A DNA stretch of 39,663 nt from Magnetospirillum sp. 64-120 (lineage in GTDB: Bacteria; Pseudomonadota; Alphaproteobacteria; Rhodospirillales; Magnetospirillaceae): NCBI GenBank assembly GCA_001898825.1, contig MKVK01000052.1, positions 1-39,663 on the forward strand, read 5' to 3'. Shown one piece after another: positions 1 to 7,044 of this stretch. Every line of letters starts with the position of its first letter. Position 1 is the stretch's first letter. The position numbers and the translations under genes are program-made. The notes under the pieces were generated by a model that was not told the DNA's origin, made no database searches, and was given only the letters and a program-made list of their open reading frames with translations.

Positions 1-118
1 CGTCGAACGGGTTCATGGAAAACTTCACGTTGGCGGTTTCAACACCCGTGTGGTCCGACTTCACCCGGATCTTCACGTTGTAATCAATGACGCGCTTGAC
101 CGCGACGAGGACTTTCAT
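1..118 (-). CDS. etfB: Electron transfer flavoprotein beta subunit (N-terminal fragment)
   Basis: Only the first 39 codons are inside the window; the gene runs off the left edge. The visible N-terminus ([20 protein letters not shown], then a segment ending SMNPFD) is the typical EtfB start. EtfB pairs with EtfA to carry electrons from acyl-CoA dehydrogenases to ETF:ubiquinone oxidoreductase. It lies 131 bp downstream of the cob(I)alamin adenosyltransferase gene in the same direction, an arrangement often seen in alphaproteobacteria ahead of etfA and a 3-hydroxybutyryl-CoA dehydrogenase gene. It has a good sigma-70-like promoter of its own at 199-227. The identification rests on a short fragment but the motif run is distinctive. 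Confidence 0.9.
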   Translation of the reverse strand, partial: MKVLVAVKRVIDYNVKIRVKSDHTGVETANVKFSMNPFD

Positions 119-198
119 GGTCTTCCCGATCCCTTGATCAGACGCACGCTGCCCGAATTGAAATAGGCATAGCGTTGCGTATTTCAGTATTGCATTGC

Positions 199-227
199 AC
201 CATAAGACGTGTGGGTATGGATGTCAA
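199..227 (-). promoter_or_regulatory. Sigma-70-type promoter for etfB
   Basis: On the minus strand a perfect -35 box TTGACA (227-222) is followed after exactly 17 bp by TATGGT (204-199, 4 of 6 matches to TATAAT). This would start transcription near 190 and give a leader of about 70 nt before the etfB start at 118. It lies in the gap between the adenosyltransferase stop and etfB, so etfB could be transcribed independently of the upstream gene. Confidence 0.6.
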
Positions 228-249
228 CGACACCCACCTTACACATAAA

Positions 250-819
250 TTAGCGGTTTCCGCCCGGAATCCACAGCACGTCGGCACTGCCTTTGGCGTT
301 CAACCAACGGGCCATGACGAACAGGTGGTCGGACAATCGGTTGGCGTAGGCGATGGCCTGGGGGCCGACGTTTTCTTCCTGGGCCAGGGCGCAGATCAGG
401 CGCTCGGCGCGCCGCGTGACCGTGCGCGCCATGTGCAGGTACGCGCTGGCCGGCGTGCCGCCGGGCAGGATGAAGGAATTCAACGGCGCCAATTCGGCGT
501 TCATGGCGTCGATTTCCGTTTCCAGGCGCTCGACCTGGGACGCGGTGACGCGGAGCGCGGCGCCGGGTGCTTCCTCCGGGGCCGGCGGCGTGCACAGGTC
601 GGCGCCCAAATCGAACAGGTCGTTCTGGATGCGGGCCAGCATCGCGTCGGAGGGCTCGCCCCCGGTGTGCAGGCGCACCAAGCCGATGACGGCATTGGCT
701 TCGTCCACCGTGCCATAGGCTTCGACCCGCAGGCTTTGCTTGGGGACGCGGCTGCCGTCGCCCAAAGACGTCGCCCCCTTGTCGCCGCTTTTGGTGTAGA
801 TGCGGGTCAGACGGACCAT
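250..819 (-). CDS. Cob(I)alamin adenosyltransferase, PduO type
   Basis: The 189-residue protein begins with the PduO/MMAB-type ATP-binding signature (TRIYTKSGDKGATSLGDGSR) and continues with the YGTVDEANA segment and the C-terminal NRLSDHLFVMARW helix. These enzymes transfer the adenosyl group of ATP to cob(I)alamin in the cytoplasm to make coenzyme B12, for example for methylmalonyl-CoA mutase. The length is normal for the family. The ATG at 819 is preceded by GAGGTGAAC, a good ribosome binding site. It is followed by etfB in the same direction. No cobalamin riboswitch is recognisable in the 117 bp shared with the divergent lptG gene. Confidence 0.93.
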   Translation of the reverse strand: MVRLTRIYTKSGDKGATSLGDGSRVPKQSLRVEAYGTVDEANAVIGLVRLHTGGEPSDAMLARIQNDLFDLGADLCTPPAPEEAPGAALRVTASQVERLETEIDAMNAELAPLNSFILPGGTPASAYLHMARTVTRRAERLICALAQEENVGPQAIAYANRLSDHLFVMARWLNAKGSADVLWIPGGNR

Positions 820-880
820 GGTTCACCTCGGTTGATGGCGTGGGCGAAAGTTATGCCATGGCGCCGCCTGCGATGCGAGC

Positions 881-909
881 CTTCCCCTGGGCCGGAATCG
901 CACTATAAT
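881..909 (+). promoter_or_regulatory. Probable promoter of the lptG cluster
   Basis: A perfect TATAAT at 904-909 sits 28 bp before the lptG ATG. The hexamer 17 bp upstream (CTTCCC, 881-886) is a poor -35. The call rests on the -10 box and on its position in a divergent intergenic region. Confidence 0.45.
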
Positions 910-936
910 CCGCCCGACTTTCACCAGGACGACATC

Positions 937-2040
937 ATGCGCCTTTCCCCAACCCTTAGCGCCTATATCGGCCGTCAGTTCCTGCTGGCCTTTGTTTCGG
1001 TCTTGGCGGTCATCCTGGGCGTGGTGGTGCTGTTCGACGTCATCGAGCTGATCCGCCGCGCCGCCGGCCGTCCCGAGGTCGGCGTCGGCAGCCTGATGCT
1101 GATGGCGATTTTGAAGCTGCCGCAGATGCTGCACACGGTTTTGCCTTTCGCGGTGCTGATCGGCGCCATGGTGGCGTTCTGGCGGCTGACCCGTTCGCAC
1201 GAGCTGGTGGTGGCGCGGTCGGCGGGCATTTCCGCCTGGCAGTTCCTGACCCCGGTGCTGGTCATCGTCTTCGGCCTGGGAGTGATCGAGCTGACGGCGT
1301 TCAATCCGTTGGCGGCGTCGCTTTACGCCCGCTACCAGAAGCTGGAAGACGAGGTTCTGCTGGGCCGCACCAGTGCTTTGGACGTGTCGGAAGTGGGGCT
1401 GTGGCTGCGCGAAGGCAATGCCGAACGCCAAATGGTGCTGCACGCCGATCAGGTCACCCAGCAGGGCCTGACCCTGAATCTTCGCGGTGTCCATGTCTTC
1501 TTCATGGACGAGAACGAGCACTTCACCCGCCGGGTGTCGGCGGTGTCGGGCCAGCTTGCCGACGGCTGGCTGGACCTGGGGGACGTGTGGGAGATGGAAG
1601 GCGGCAAGTCGTCCGAGCACAAGGACCGTCTGCGCCTGCCCACCGAACTGACCCTGGAACGGGTGCACGACAATTTCGCCGCCCCCGAGACCATGAGCTT
1701 CTGGCAATTGCCGGCCTTCATCAGCTTTTTCGAAAAGGCCGGTTTCGCCGCCGTCAAGCATCGCATGCATTTCCAGTCGCTGTTGTCCTCGCCCTTGCTT
1801 TATTGCGCCATGGTGCTGGTGGCGGCGGTGTTTTCCCTGCGCCCCAACATGCGGGCCGGCGGGTTGATGCTGCGGGTGGGCGGCGGCGTGGCGGCTGGTT
1901 TCGGCATTTATTTCTTCAACAAGATCGTCTATGCCTTCGGCCTTTCAGCCACCCTGCCGCAGGGCTTGGCGGCATGGAGCCCGGCCTTGGTGGCCGGCCT
2001 GATCGGGGTGTCCGGTCTGTTGCATCTGGAAGACGGTTGA
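937..2040 (+). CDS. lptG: LPS export ABC transporter permease LptG
   Basis: The 367-residue protein has the LptF/LptG (YjgP/YjgQ) layout: N-terminal membrane segments (about residues 10-35, 50-85 and 100-125), a soluble periplasmic beta-jellyroll region (about 130-265), then three C-terminal membrane segments. The opening MRLSPTLSAYIGRQFL is typical of LptG rather than LptF. LptG forms the inner-membrane part of LptB2FG, which extracts LPS and passes it to LptC/LptA. The ATG at 937 follows CCAGGACGACATC. It is the first gene of a rightward cluster with a GT39 glycosyltransferase and a PAP2 phosphatase. An lptF partner usually precedes lptG but is absent here, because the upstream gene is a divergent adenosyltransferase. 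Confidence 0.88.
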   Translation: MRLSPTLSAYIGRQFLLAFVSVLAVILGVVVLFDVIELIRRAAGRPEVGVGSLMLMAILKLPQMLHTVLPFAVLIGAMVAFWRLTRSHELVVARSAGISAWQFLTPVLVIVFGLGVIELTAFNPLAASLYARYQKLEDEVLLGRTSALDVSEVGLWLREGNAERQMVLHADQVTQQGLTLNLRGVHVFFMDENEHFTRRVSAVSGQLADGWLDLGDVWEMEGGKSSEHKDRLRLPTELTLERVHDNFAAPETMSFWQLPAFISFFEKAGFAAVKHRMHFQSLLSSPLLYCAMVLVAAVFSLRPNMRAGGLMLRVGGGVAAGFGIYFFNKIVYAFGLSATLPQGLAAWSPALVAGLIGVSGLLHLEDG

Positions 2041-2045
2041 TCCTG

Positions 2046-3512
2046 ATGACCTGTTCGCGACGCTGGCCGATGGCGGCCTTGGCGCTGGTGGCCGTGGTCA
2101 CCTTGTGGCGTCTGGCGCTGTTGGCGTTCGACCCGCCCAATCTGTCCTTCGACGAGGCCCAGTATTGGGCCTGGGCGCAGACCATCCAACTGGGCTATTA
2201 CTCGAAGCCGCCCATGGTGGCCTGGGCCATCGCCGCCACCACCGCGGTTTTCGGCGAAGGCGAGGGGGCGGTGAAGCTGTCCTCGACCCTGGCTCATCTG
2301 GTCACCGCCTTGTTCCTGTTCGCCCTGGGCCGTGAACTGGTCGATCGCCGGGTCGGCGCCTGGGCGGCGGCGGGCTGGATCACCTTGCCGGCGGTGTCGC
2401 TGTCGTCCTTGATGATCACCACCGACCCCTTCCTGCTGGCGGCGTGGGCGGCGGCGTTGTTCTTTCTGGTCAAGGCCGAGAAGCGGGGTGCTGGCATCCA
2501 TGGTTGGTGGGTGGCCTTTGGCCTGGCTTTCGGCCTGGGGTTGCTGTCCAAATACGCGATGGCCTTCTTCCTGCTGGGGCTGGCCGTGTGGATGGTGCTG
2601 CAGCCGGAAGCCCGACGCTTGTTGCGCGGCGGCGGCTTGTGGGCGGGCCTGGCTCTGGGGGTGCTGATCTATGCCCCCAACGGCATCTGGAACGCGTTGA
2701 ACGGCTTCGTTTCCTACGCCCATACCCGCGACAACGCCAACCTGCACGGCGACATGTTCAATTTCGGCAAGCTGGCGGAATTCGTCGGCGGGCAGTTTGG
2801 TGTCGCCGGTCCCGTCATGATGGCGGCCATCGTGTTCGGGTTGTGGCTGGGGTTGCGCCGCGGCGCCGATTCGCGGCTGAAGCTGCTGGCGTCCTTCACC
2901 GTGCCGGTTCTGGCGGTGATGACCGTTGAAGCCTTTCTGTCGCGGGCCAACGCCAACTGGACGGCGCCGGCCTTCGTCGCCGGCGTGGTGCTGGCCAGCG
3001 CCGTTCTGGCCCAGCGGGCGCCGCGTCTGCTGGTGGCGTCGCTGGTCCTGCACGTGGTGGCCATGGGGGGTCTTTATAATCTGGACGCCGTGCGTCACGG
3101 TCTGGGGCTGACGGAAAACAGCCGCCTGGACCCCATGAAGCGCATTCGCGGCTGGGACGTGGTGGGCGAACGGGTGTCGGCGCTGATGGCCGAACATCCC
3201 CAAGCCCGTCTGCTGGCCGACGAGCGCAAGGTTCTGGCAACCCTGATCTACTACGTCCATCCCCATCCGTTTGACGCGGTGAAGTGGAATCCCAGTGGCC
3301 GTATCCACGACCATTTCGACCAGACCACCGAACTGGTGGCGGGGGCGGGCGAGTACATCTATGTCACCGAGAATCCCAACCCGCCGGTGACGGTTCTGGC
3401 GCGCTTCCAGGAAGGGCGCCTGCTGGCGCGGATCGAGGACCATCTCAGCGGCACCTATGGCCGACCGTTGTCGGTGTGGTGGGTGTCCGGTTTCAAAGGG
3501 TATGGGGAATGA
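2046..3512 (+). CDS. GT39/ArnT-like membrane glycosyltransferase
   Basis: The 488-residue polytopic membrane protein has the acidic motif of GT-C glycosyltransferases in its first loop (NLSFDEAQYWAWAQ, then YYSKPPMVAW). This matches the dolichyl-phosphate-mannose protein mannosyltransferase/ArnT group, which moves sugars from a polyprenyl phosphate carrier onto lipid A, LPS or protein on the periplasmic face. About ten hydrophobic segments fill residues 10-360, followed by a soluble C-terminal region. The ATG at 2046 lies 5 bp after the lptG stop, and its own stop overlaps the next start, so translation is probably coupled. The true substrate is unknown; its neighbours point to LPS or lipid A. 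Confidence 0.82.
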   Translation: MTCSRRWPMAALALVAVVTLWRLALLAFDPPNLSFDEAQYWAWAQTIQLGYYSKPPMVAWAIAATTAVFGEGEGAVKLSSTLAHLVTALFLFALGRELVDRRVGAWAAAGWITLPAVSLSSLMITTDPFLLAAWAAALFFLVKAEKRGAGIHGWWVAFGLAFGLGLLSKYAMAFFLLGLAVWMVLQPEARRLLRGGGLWAGLALGVLIYAPNGIWNALNGFVSYAHTRDNANLHGDMFNFGKLAEFVGGQFGVAGPVMMAAIVFGLWLGLRRGADSRLKLLASFTVPVLAVMTVEAFLSRANANWTAPAFVAGVVLASAVLAQRAPRLLVASLVLHVVAMGGLYNLDAVRHGLGLTENSRLDPMKRIRGWDVVGERVSALMAEHPQARLLADERKVLATLIYYVHPHPFDAVKWNPSGRIHDHFDQTTELVAGAGEYIYVTENPNPPVTVLARFQEGRLLARIEDHLSGTYGRPLSVWWVSGFKGYGE

Positions 3513-4216
3513 GCGCGGTGAAAGCCCTGTGGGCCTCGATGGAGCGCCACCCCTGGTGCTGGACGGCCTGCCTGCTGGCGCCGCTGATCTTGTTCCCGCA
3601 GATCGATCTGGGCATTTCCGCCCAGTTCTATGACAAGGCGCGCGACGTGTTCCCCGCCCGCTCGTCGCCCATGTACGAATGGGTGCGCAAGGTCATGCCC
3701 TATTTCATGTTCGCCGGTGCCGGCTATGTGGCGGTGCTGTGGGTGGCGGGCGAGTTCCTGCATCAGGTTTTCCTGGGGATCACCCGGCGGGTCGCCGCCT
3801 ATCTGCTGTTGAGCCTGGCCCTGGGGCCGGGCGTGATCGTCAATCTGATCTTGAAGGAAAACTGGGGGCGTCCGCGTCCCAGCACCCTGCGGGATTTCGG
3901 CGGCGACAACTATTTCGTTCCGCCCTTGGTGTTTTCCGACCAATGTTCGGGGAATTGTTCGTTCTCGTCCGGCCATGGGGCCTTGGGGTTCTGGCCGGTG
4001 GCGGTGGCGCTTCTGGCGCCGGCGGCTTGGCGGTCCTATGCCATGGCGGCGGCTTTGGCCTTTGGTGCCATGGTCGGCTTCGTCCGCATTGCCCAGGGCG
4101 GGCATTTTTTCTCGGACACGGTGTTCTCGGCGGTGATCGTGGTCGGGGTGAATCTGTGGCTGTACAAGCGGCTGATCGGTTCCACCGTGCCGAGTCACGG
4201 AAAAATAATCGACTGA
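3509..4216 (+). CDS. PAP2-family membrane phosphatase (LpxE/LpxF-like)
   Basis: The 235-residue protein shows all three PAP2 signature blocks in order: KENWGRPRP (KX6RP), SSGH (PSGH-like) and RIAQGGHFFSD (SRX5HX3D-like, with the catalytic His and Asp). It has about six membrane segments. Family members remove phosphate from lipid A, undecaprenyl pyrophosphate or phosphatidylglycerophosphate on the periplasmic side. The ATG overlaps the GT39 stop (ATGA, 3509-3512), indicating translational coupling. With LptG and the GT39 protein upstream, dephosphorylation of lipid A or recycling of the lipid-linked sugar carrier is a reasonable inference. The substrate cannot be fixed from sequence alone. 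Confidence 0.85.
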   Translation: MSAVKALWASMERHPWCWTACLLAPLILFPQIDLGISAQFYDKARDVFPARSSPMYEWVRKVMPYFMFAGAGYVAVLWVAGEFLHQVFLGITRRVAAYLLLSLALGPGVIVNLILKENWGRPRPSTLRDFGGDNYFVPPLVFSDQCSGNCSFSSGHGALGFWPVAVALLAPAAWRSYAMAAALAFGAMVGFVRIAQGGHFFSDTVFSAVIVVGVNLWLYKRLIGSTVPSHGKIID

Positions 4217-4219
4217 ATC

Positions 4220-4254
4220 GCCCCGAGTCCTCGCAAGGGCCTATGCGGCGGGGC
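4220..4254 (+). terminator. Weak hairpin after the PAP2 gene
   Basis: GCCCCG (4220-4225) can pair with CGGGGC (4249-4254) across a 23-nt loop, followed by ATTTCT. The long loop and poor T-tract make this a weak terminator candidate for the lptG cluster. Confidence 0.25.
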
Positions 4255-4267
4255 ATTTCTCGGGTAA

Positions 4268-4276
4268 TGATATAGT
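4268..4276 (+). promoter_or_regulatory. Extended -10 promoter of the cold-shock gene
   Basis: TGATATAGT combines the extended -10 TG dinucleotide with TATAGT (5 of 6 matches to TATAAT). No good -35 box is visible, which is tolerated by extended -10 promoters. Transcription from here would give a leader of roughly 85 nt before the ATG at 4369, in keeping with the long structured leaders typical of cold-shock mRNAs. Confidence 0.45.
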
Positions 4277-4368
4277 TTCAGGCCGTACTCGGACCTCAAT
4301 GAAGGGGACGAGTGAGGCCACCTCGCGCTCACGCGGGGTCGATTTTGTTCTAGGACGAGTAACGACAC

Positions 4369-4980
4369 ATGGCATGGAACCGAGATAATCATGGTGGTCG
4401 CTCCCGCGATCGTGGTCGGCGGGACGATTTTGGTGGCGATATGGGCGGTTACGAGCCGCGCGCCCCGCGCATGGCTGCCCCCAGCAGCTTCGACCGTCAG
4501 GCGGTCACCCAAACCAACGTGAGCGCCACCGTGAAGTGGTTCAACGCCTCGAAGGGTTTCGGTTTCGTCGCTCCGTCCGATGGCACCCCCGACGCTTTCC
4601 TGCACATCTCTGCCTTGGAACGCGCTGGTCTGACCCAGGTTGCCGAAGGCACCACCCTGGTGGTGGATCTGGGCCAGGGCAATCGCGGCCCGCAGGTGGT
4701 CGTGGTCCACGAAGTCGATGCTTCGACCGCCACCGCCGCTCCGCGCGCTCCGCGCTTCGAGCGCGGCCCGACCGAAACCGTCGAAGGCGTGGTCAAGTTC
4801 TTCTCGGCTGAAAAGGGCTTCGGCTTCGTTCAGACCGACGTGGGCGGCAAGGATGTGTTCGTGCACATCAAGGCCCTGGAACGCTCGGGCATCAAGGCTC
4901 TGGAAACCGGTCAGCGCGTCCGCTGCACCACCACCCAGGGTCAGAAGGGTCCGCAGGCCGACACCGTCGCCCTGATCTGA
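4369..4980 (+). CDS. Double cold-shock-domain protein
   Basis: The 203-residue protein holds two cold-shock domains at about residues 51-117 and 137-203. Each has the RNA-binding motifs: KGFGFV at 62-67 with DAFLHI at 75-80, and KGFGFV at 149-154 with VFVHI at 163-167. The first 45 residues are Gly/Arg/Asp-rich and probably disordered, so they may add nucleic-acid contacts. Tandem-CSD proteins of this kind are common in alphaproteobacteria and act as RNA chaperones. The gene is monocistronic: it has its own promoter and a strong terminator. The codons are strongly biased, suggesting high expression. AGGACGAG lies about 10 bp upstream of the ATG. Confidence 0.92.
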   Translation: MAWNRDNHGGRSRDRGRRDDFGGDMGGYEPRAPRMAAPSSFDRQAVTQTNVSATVKWFNASKGFGFVAPSDGTPDAFLHISALERAGLTQVAEGTTLVVDLGQGNRGPQVVVVHEVDASTATAAPRAPRFERGPTETVEGVVKFFSAEKGFGFVQTDVGGKDVFVHIKALERSGIKALETGQRVRCTTTQGQKGPQADTVALI

Positions 4981-4996
4981 TCCGGATCGCTTGAAA

Positions 4997-5044
4997 AGCC
5001 ACCCACCGGCCGTCACAGTGACTGGCTGGTGGGTGGTTTTTTGC
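4997..5044 (+). terminator. Rho-independent terminator of the cold-shock gene
   Basis: CCACCCACC (4999-5007) pairs with GGTGGGTGG (5028-5036). The stem continues inward to GTCAC/GTGAC around a one-base apex with minor bulges, and is followed by a run of six T (5037-5042). This is a strong intrinsic terminator beginning 16 bp after the stop codon. Confidence 0.9.
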
Positions 5045-5085
5045 TTTTTGGGATCAGGATTCCGGTGCGCCGTCTGATGCGAAGG

Positions 5086-5124
5086 CATGAAAAAGGCGCG
5101 GCGATAAGCCGCGCCTTTTTCATG
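5086..5124. terminator. Bidirectional terminator, cold-shock gene / ialB
   Basis: GGCGCGGC (5095-5102) and GCCGCGCC (5108-5115) form a perfect stem with a five-base loop. The stem is flanked by A5 on the left and T5 on the right, and the symmetry extends to CATG on both ends. It works on both strands and mainly serves the leftward ialB gene, which ends at 5154. Confidence 0.85.
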
Positions 5125-5153
5125 TTTGTGATGGGCTTACGGGGCCTGTCTCT

Positions 5154-5660
5154 CTAGCGCTTGACGCCGCAAGCCTTGTCGATGGCGGCAAGCGCATCGG
5201 CGAAGCCCGACAGCGGCACCACGTCGGTGATGCTGCCCCCCTTGTTGGGGACGGCACGCACTGTGACGTCGCGCCCCTTGATCATGGCGGCGATGATGGA
5301 GGGATCGGCCTTGGCATCCTTGGCCCAGGCCGATTTGCCGGCCGTCATGAAGCTGTGCTTCATGCCGCCGATCTGGATTTCCGCTTCCGAATCCTTCTTC
5401 AGGCCGTAGCCGGCGGTCAGGCTGACCTCGCCCTCGCTCTTGCCGCGATGGGTGACGGCGATGACGGTGCCGATGCGGCCTTTCTCGCCCCCCTGGATGC
5501 GGTCGGCCTGGGCCGCCATATAGCACACCTTGCCGCCGTTTTCGGGATAGACATAGGCTTCCCACGCCCCGGTGCGGCCCAGACGCTTTGGGGCGTCGGC
5601 GGCCATGGCCGGCAGGGAGGCGACGATCAGGGCAAGGGTGGCGATGGAACGGCCAAGCAT
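5154..5660 (-). CDS. Invasion-associated locus B (IalB) family periplasmic protein
   Basis: The 168-residue protein starts with a clear signal peptide (MLGRSIATLALIVASLPAMA, cleavage probably after AMA). The mature part fits the IalB family, with GAWEAYVYPENGGKVCYMAA near its start and a C-terminal cysteine segment (DKACGVK). The two mature cysteines may form a disulfide. The family is named after a Bartonella erythrocyte-invasion factor but is widespread in free-living alphaproteobacteria, where its role is unknown. It lies 62 bp downstream of the Nudix gene, and that gap holds a perfect inverted repeat (5678-5695) that may control it. A strong bidirectional terminator follows. Confidence 0.8.
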   Translation of the reverse strand: MLGRSIATLALIVASLPAMAADAPKRLGRTGAWEAYVYPENGGKVCYMAAQADRIQGGEKGRIGTVIAVTHRGKSEGEVSLTAGYGLKKDSEAEIQIGGMKHSFMTAGKSAWAKDAKADPSIIAAMIKGRDVTVRAVPNKGGSITDVVPLSGFADALAAIDKACGVKR

Positions 5661-5677
5661 GTCGGGCAACCTTTTAA

Positions 5678-5695
5678 GTTTCGCATGTGCGAAAC
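5678..5695. promoter_or_regulatory. Inverted repeat upstream of ialB
   Basis: GTTTCGCA and TGCGAAAC form perfect 8-bp arms around a 2-bp centre, 17 bp before the ialB start. The tiny centre suits a dimeric regulator operator better than a terminator. It could also fold with a 4-nt loop at the end of the Nudix mRNA, but no T-tract follows. The regulator is unknown. Confidence 0.5.
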
Positions 5696-5722
5696 GGTTT
5701 AAGCCCAGGCCAATGGTCGCTG

Positions 5723-6241
5723 TCAACCTTCGACCGGCCGACCACGTGGCGGAAAGCCGCTCTGGCCCCGCATCTGACGTTCGTATTCCAGCGACCAGCG
5801 CACATTGGGATAGGCCAGGTCGTCCCACGGGATGTCTTCCCAGGACACCAGCACGACGTCCTGGCTTTCCGGTCCGGCGGCGAAATCCGGGCTCAGCATG
5901 CGGGCCCGATAGATCATGTGGACCTGGCTGATCTCGGGGATGGAATAGATCGCCAAAAGCGCATCGATTTCCGCCCGGGCGCGGGCTTCTTCCCACACTT
6001 CGCGCAGCGCGCCCTGTTCGGTGGTCTCGTGCAGTTCCATATAGCCCACCGGCATGGTCCAATAGCCCACCCGTGGCTCGATGCCGCGTCGGCACAGCAG
6101 GTATTTGTCTTCCCAGGTGCAGACGGCGCCGACGATCACCTTGGGGTTTTCATAGGCGATGAAGCCGCAATCGCCGCAAACCAAGCGTTCGCGGTCGTCG
6201 CCTTCCGGGATCATACGAAGATTTGGGCCTTGCAGTCGCAT
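5723..6241 (-). CDS. Nudix hydrolase with N-terminal zinc ribbon motif
   Basis: The 172-residue protein has a Nudix box (GX5EX7REUXEEXG-like) at about residues 66-88, with G66, E72, R80, E81, E84 and E85 present; the last glycine is replaced by arginine. A CxxC pair at C22/C25 followed by ENPK resembles the zinc-ribbon Nudix proteins related to NADH pyrophosphatases. Such enzymes hydrolyse nucleoside diphosphates linked to another group. The substrate here is not predictable. The ATG at 6241 is chosen; a TTG 36 bp upstream and an ATG at 6214 are alternatives. It follows the small 77-residue gene by 47 bp in the same direction. Confidence 0.85.
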   Translation of the reverse strand: MRLQGPNLRMIPEGDDRERLVCGDCGFIAYENPKVIVGAVCTWEDKYLLCRRGIEPRVGYWTMPVGYMELHETTEQGALREVWEEARARAEIDALLAIYSIPEISQVHMIYRARMLSPDFAAGPESQDVVLVSWEDIPWDDLAYPNVRWSLEYERQMRGQSGFPPRGRPVEG

Positions 6242-6288
6242 GCTTGGCAGTCTGAACAAGCCCGCCGTTTCAGGCAAGGGCAGAGTGC

Positions 6289-6522
6289 TTAAACCAGGAT
6301 ATCCAGATAGGTGCCGCGCCGCGCCTTGCGGTCCAGCTGGTCCAGCGGGAAATCGGGGGGCAGGATGCGGTTGCCGGGCTTGCCGCCGATGGCGCCGCGC
6401 GAACTGGCGTCGCTGGTGCTGCCGGCCATGGGCACTTCACGGCTGCCCACGCCCAATCCCAGGGCTTGCTTGATGGAATCCAGTCCGGATCCCGAAGGTG
6501 GAATGCGAAGATCGTCGGCCAT
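6289..6522 (-). CDS. Small conserved-looking hypothetical protein (77 aa)
   Basis: The ATG at 6522 is preceded by GGAAGATGAC, a good ribosome binding site, and the reading frame has host-like codon use. The protein is Gly/Ser/Ala-rich in the middle and ends in [17 protein letters not shown] plus a short hydrophobic tail. I do not recognise a domain; no signal peptide or membrane segment is visible. It is the first gene of a leftward pair with the Nudix hydrolase. Confidence 0.6.
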   Translation of the reverse strand: MADDLRIPPSGSGLDSIKQALGLGVGSREVPMAGSTSDASSRGAIGGKPGNRILPPDFPLDQLDRKARRGTYLDILV

Positions 6523-6671
6523 GTCATCTTCCCGCGCGTTGGGGCCAGTATAGCACGACGACCCCTTACCATTCCATGAATGCCGGGCTTTCAATGAAGG
6601 TGTGGGCATTGACGACAGAGTGGCCGATCCCCAATATATCAGAACTAACTAATAAATTGGGAGGACAGGAC

Positions 6672-7007
6672 ATGCCCGAATTGATGGTCAATGGCCAGGC
6701 GGTGGAAGTCAGCGAGGCCGGCTGGCTGGAAAACTGCCAAGTGTGGAACGACGACATCGCCCGCGCCATCGCCGCCGCCGAAGGGGTGGAGTTGACCGAC
6801 GAACATTGGGACGTGATCCGCGAAGCGCGGGCCTATTTCGACGAATACGGAACGGTGGCCGAACAGCGGGTATTCATGAAGCTGATGAAGGAAAAATACG
6901 GGGCGGAACGGTCGTCTCAACAATATCTTTACCAATTGTTTCCCCACGGACCGTTGAAACAGGGCAATAAAATCGCCGGTTTGCCACGTCCTAAAGGATG
7001 TTCGTGA
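6672..7007 (+). CDS. TusE/DsrC-family sulfur carrier, single-cysteine form
   Basis: The 111-residue protein is full length for the TusE/DsrC family and ends in GLPRPKGCS, carrying the conserved penultimate cysteine that accepts persulfide. The second cysteine of true DsrC, 11 residues upstream, is asparagine here (KQGNKIAG). By family rules this makes it TusE-like or another single-Cys member, not the DsrC of dissimilatory sulfite reductase. TusE passes sulfur to MnmA for tRNA 2-thiouridine formation. No tusBCD or dsr genes are nearby. A strong ribosome binding site (GGGAGGACAGGAC) precedes the ATG. The next gene, of unknown function, follows after 37 bp. Confidence 0.85.
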   Translation: MPELMVNGQAVEVSEAGWLENCQVWNDDIARAIAAAEGVELTDEHWDVIREARAYFDEYGTVAEQRVFMKLMKEKYGAERSSQQYLYQLFPHGPLKQGNKIAGLPRPKGCS

Positions 7008-7044
7008 TCACTTGTGCTTGAAGAGGATTGGCGGTTGGGGCTAA

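Noticed and set aside
120-249. Cobalamin riboswitch near the adenosyltransferase gene
   Set aside because: No B12-box or long leader is visible on either side of the gene; only an ordinary promoter for etfB.
1929-3443. Long open frame (about 500 codons) on the minus strand opposite the GT39 gene
   Set aside because: Composition is Gln/His/Arg-rich without motifs; the plus-strand glycosyltransferase has clear family motifs and coupled neighbours.
5086-5124. Large palindrome as operator
   Set aside because: A5 and T5 flanks, GC-rich stem and five-base loop between convergent genes make a bidirectional terminator the better reading.
6672-7007. Evidence for a dissimilatory sulfur oxidation (dsr) cluster
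   Set aside because: The protein lacks the second cysteine of true DsrC and no dsr genes are nearby.
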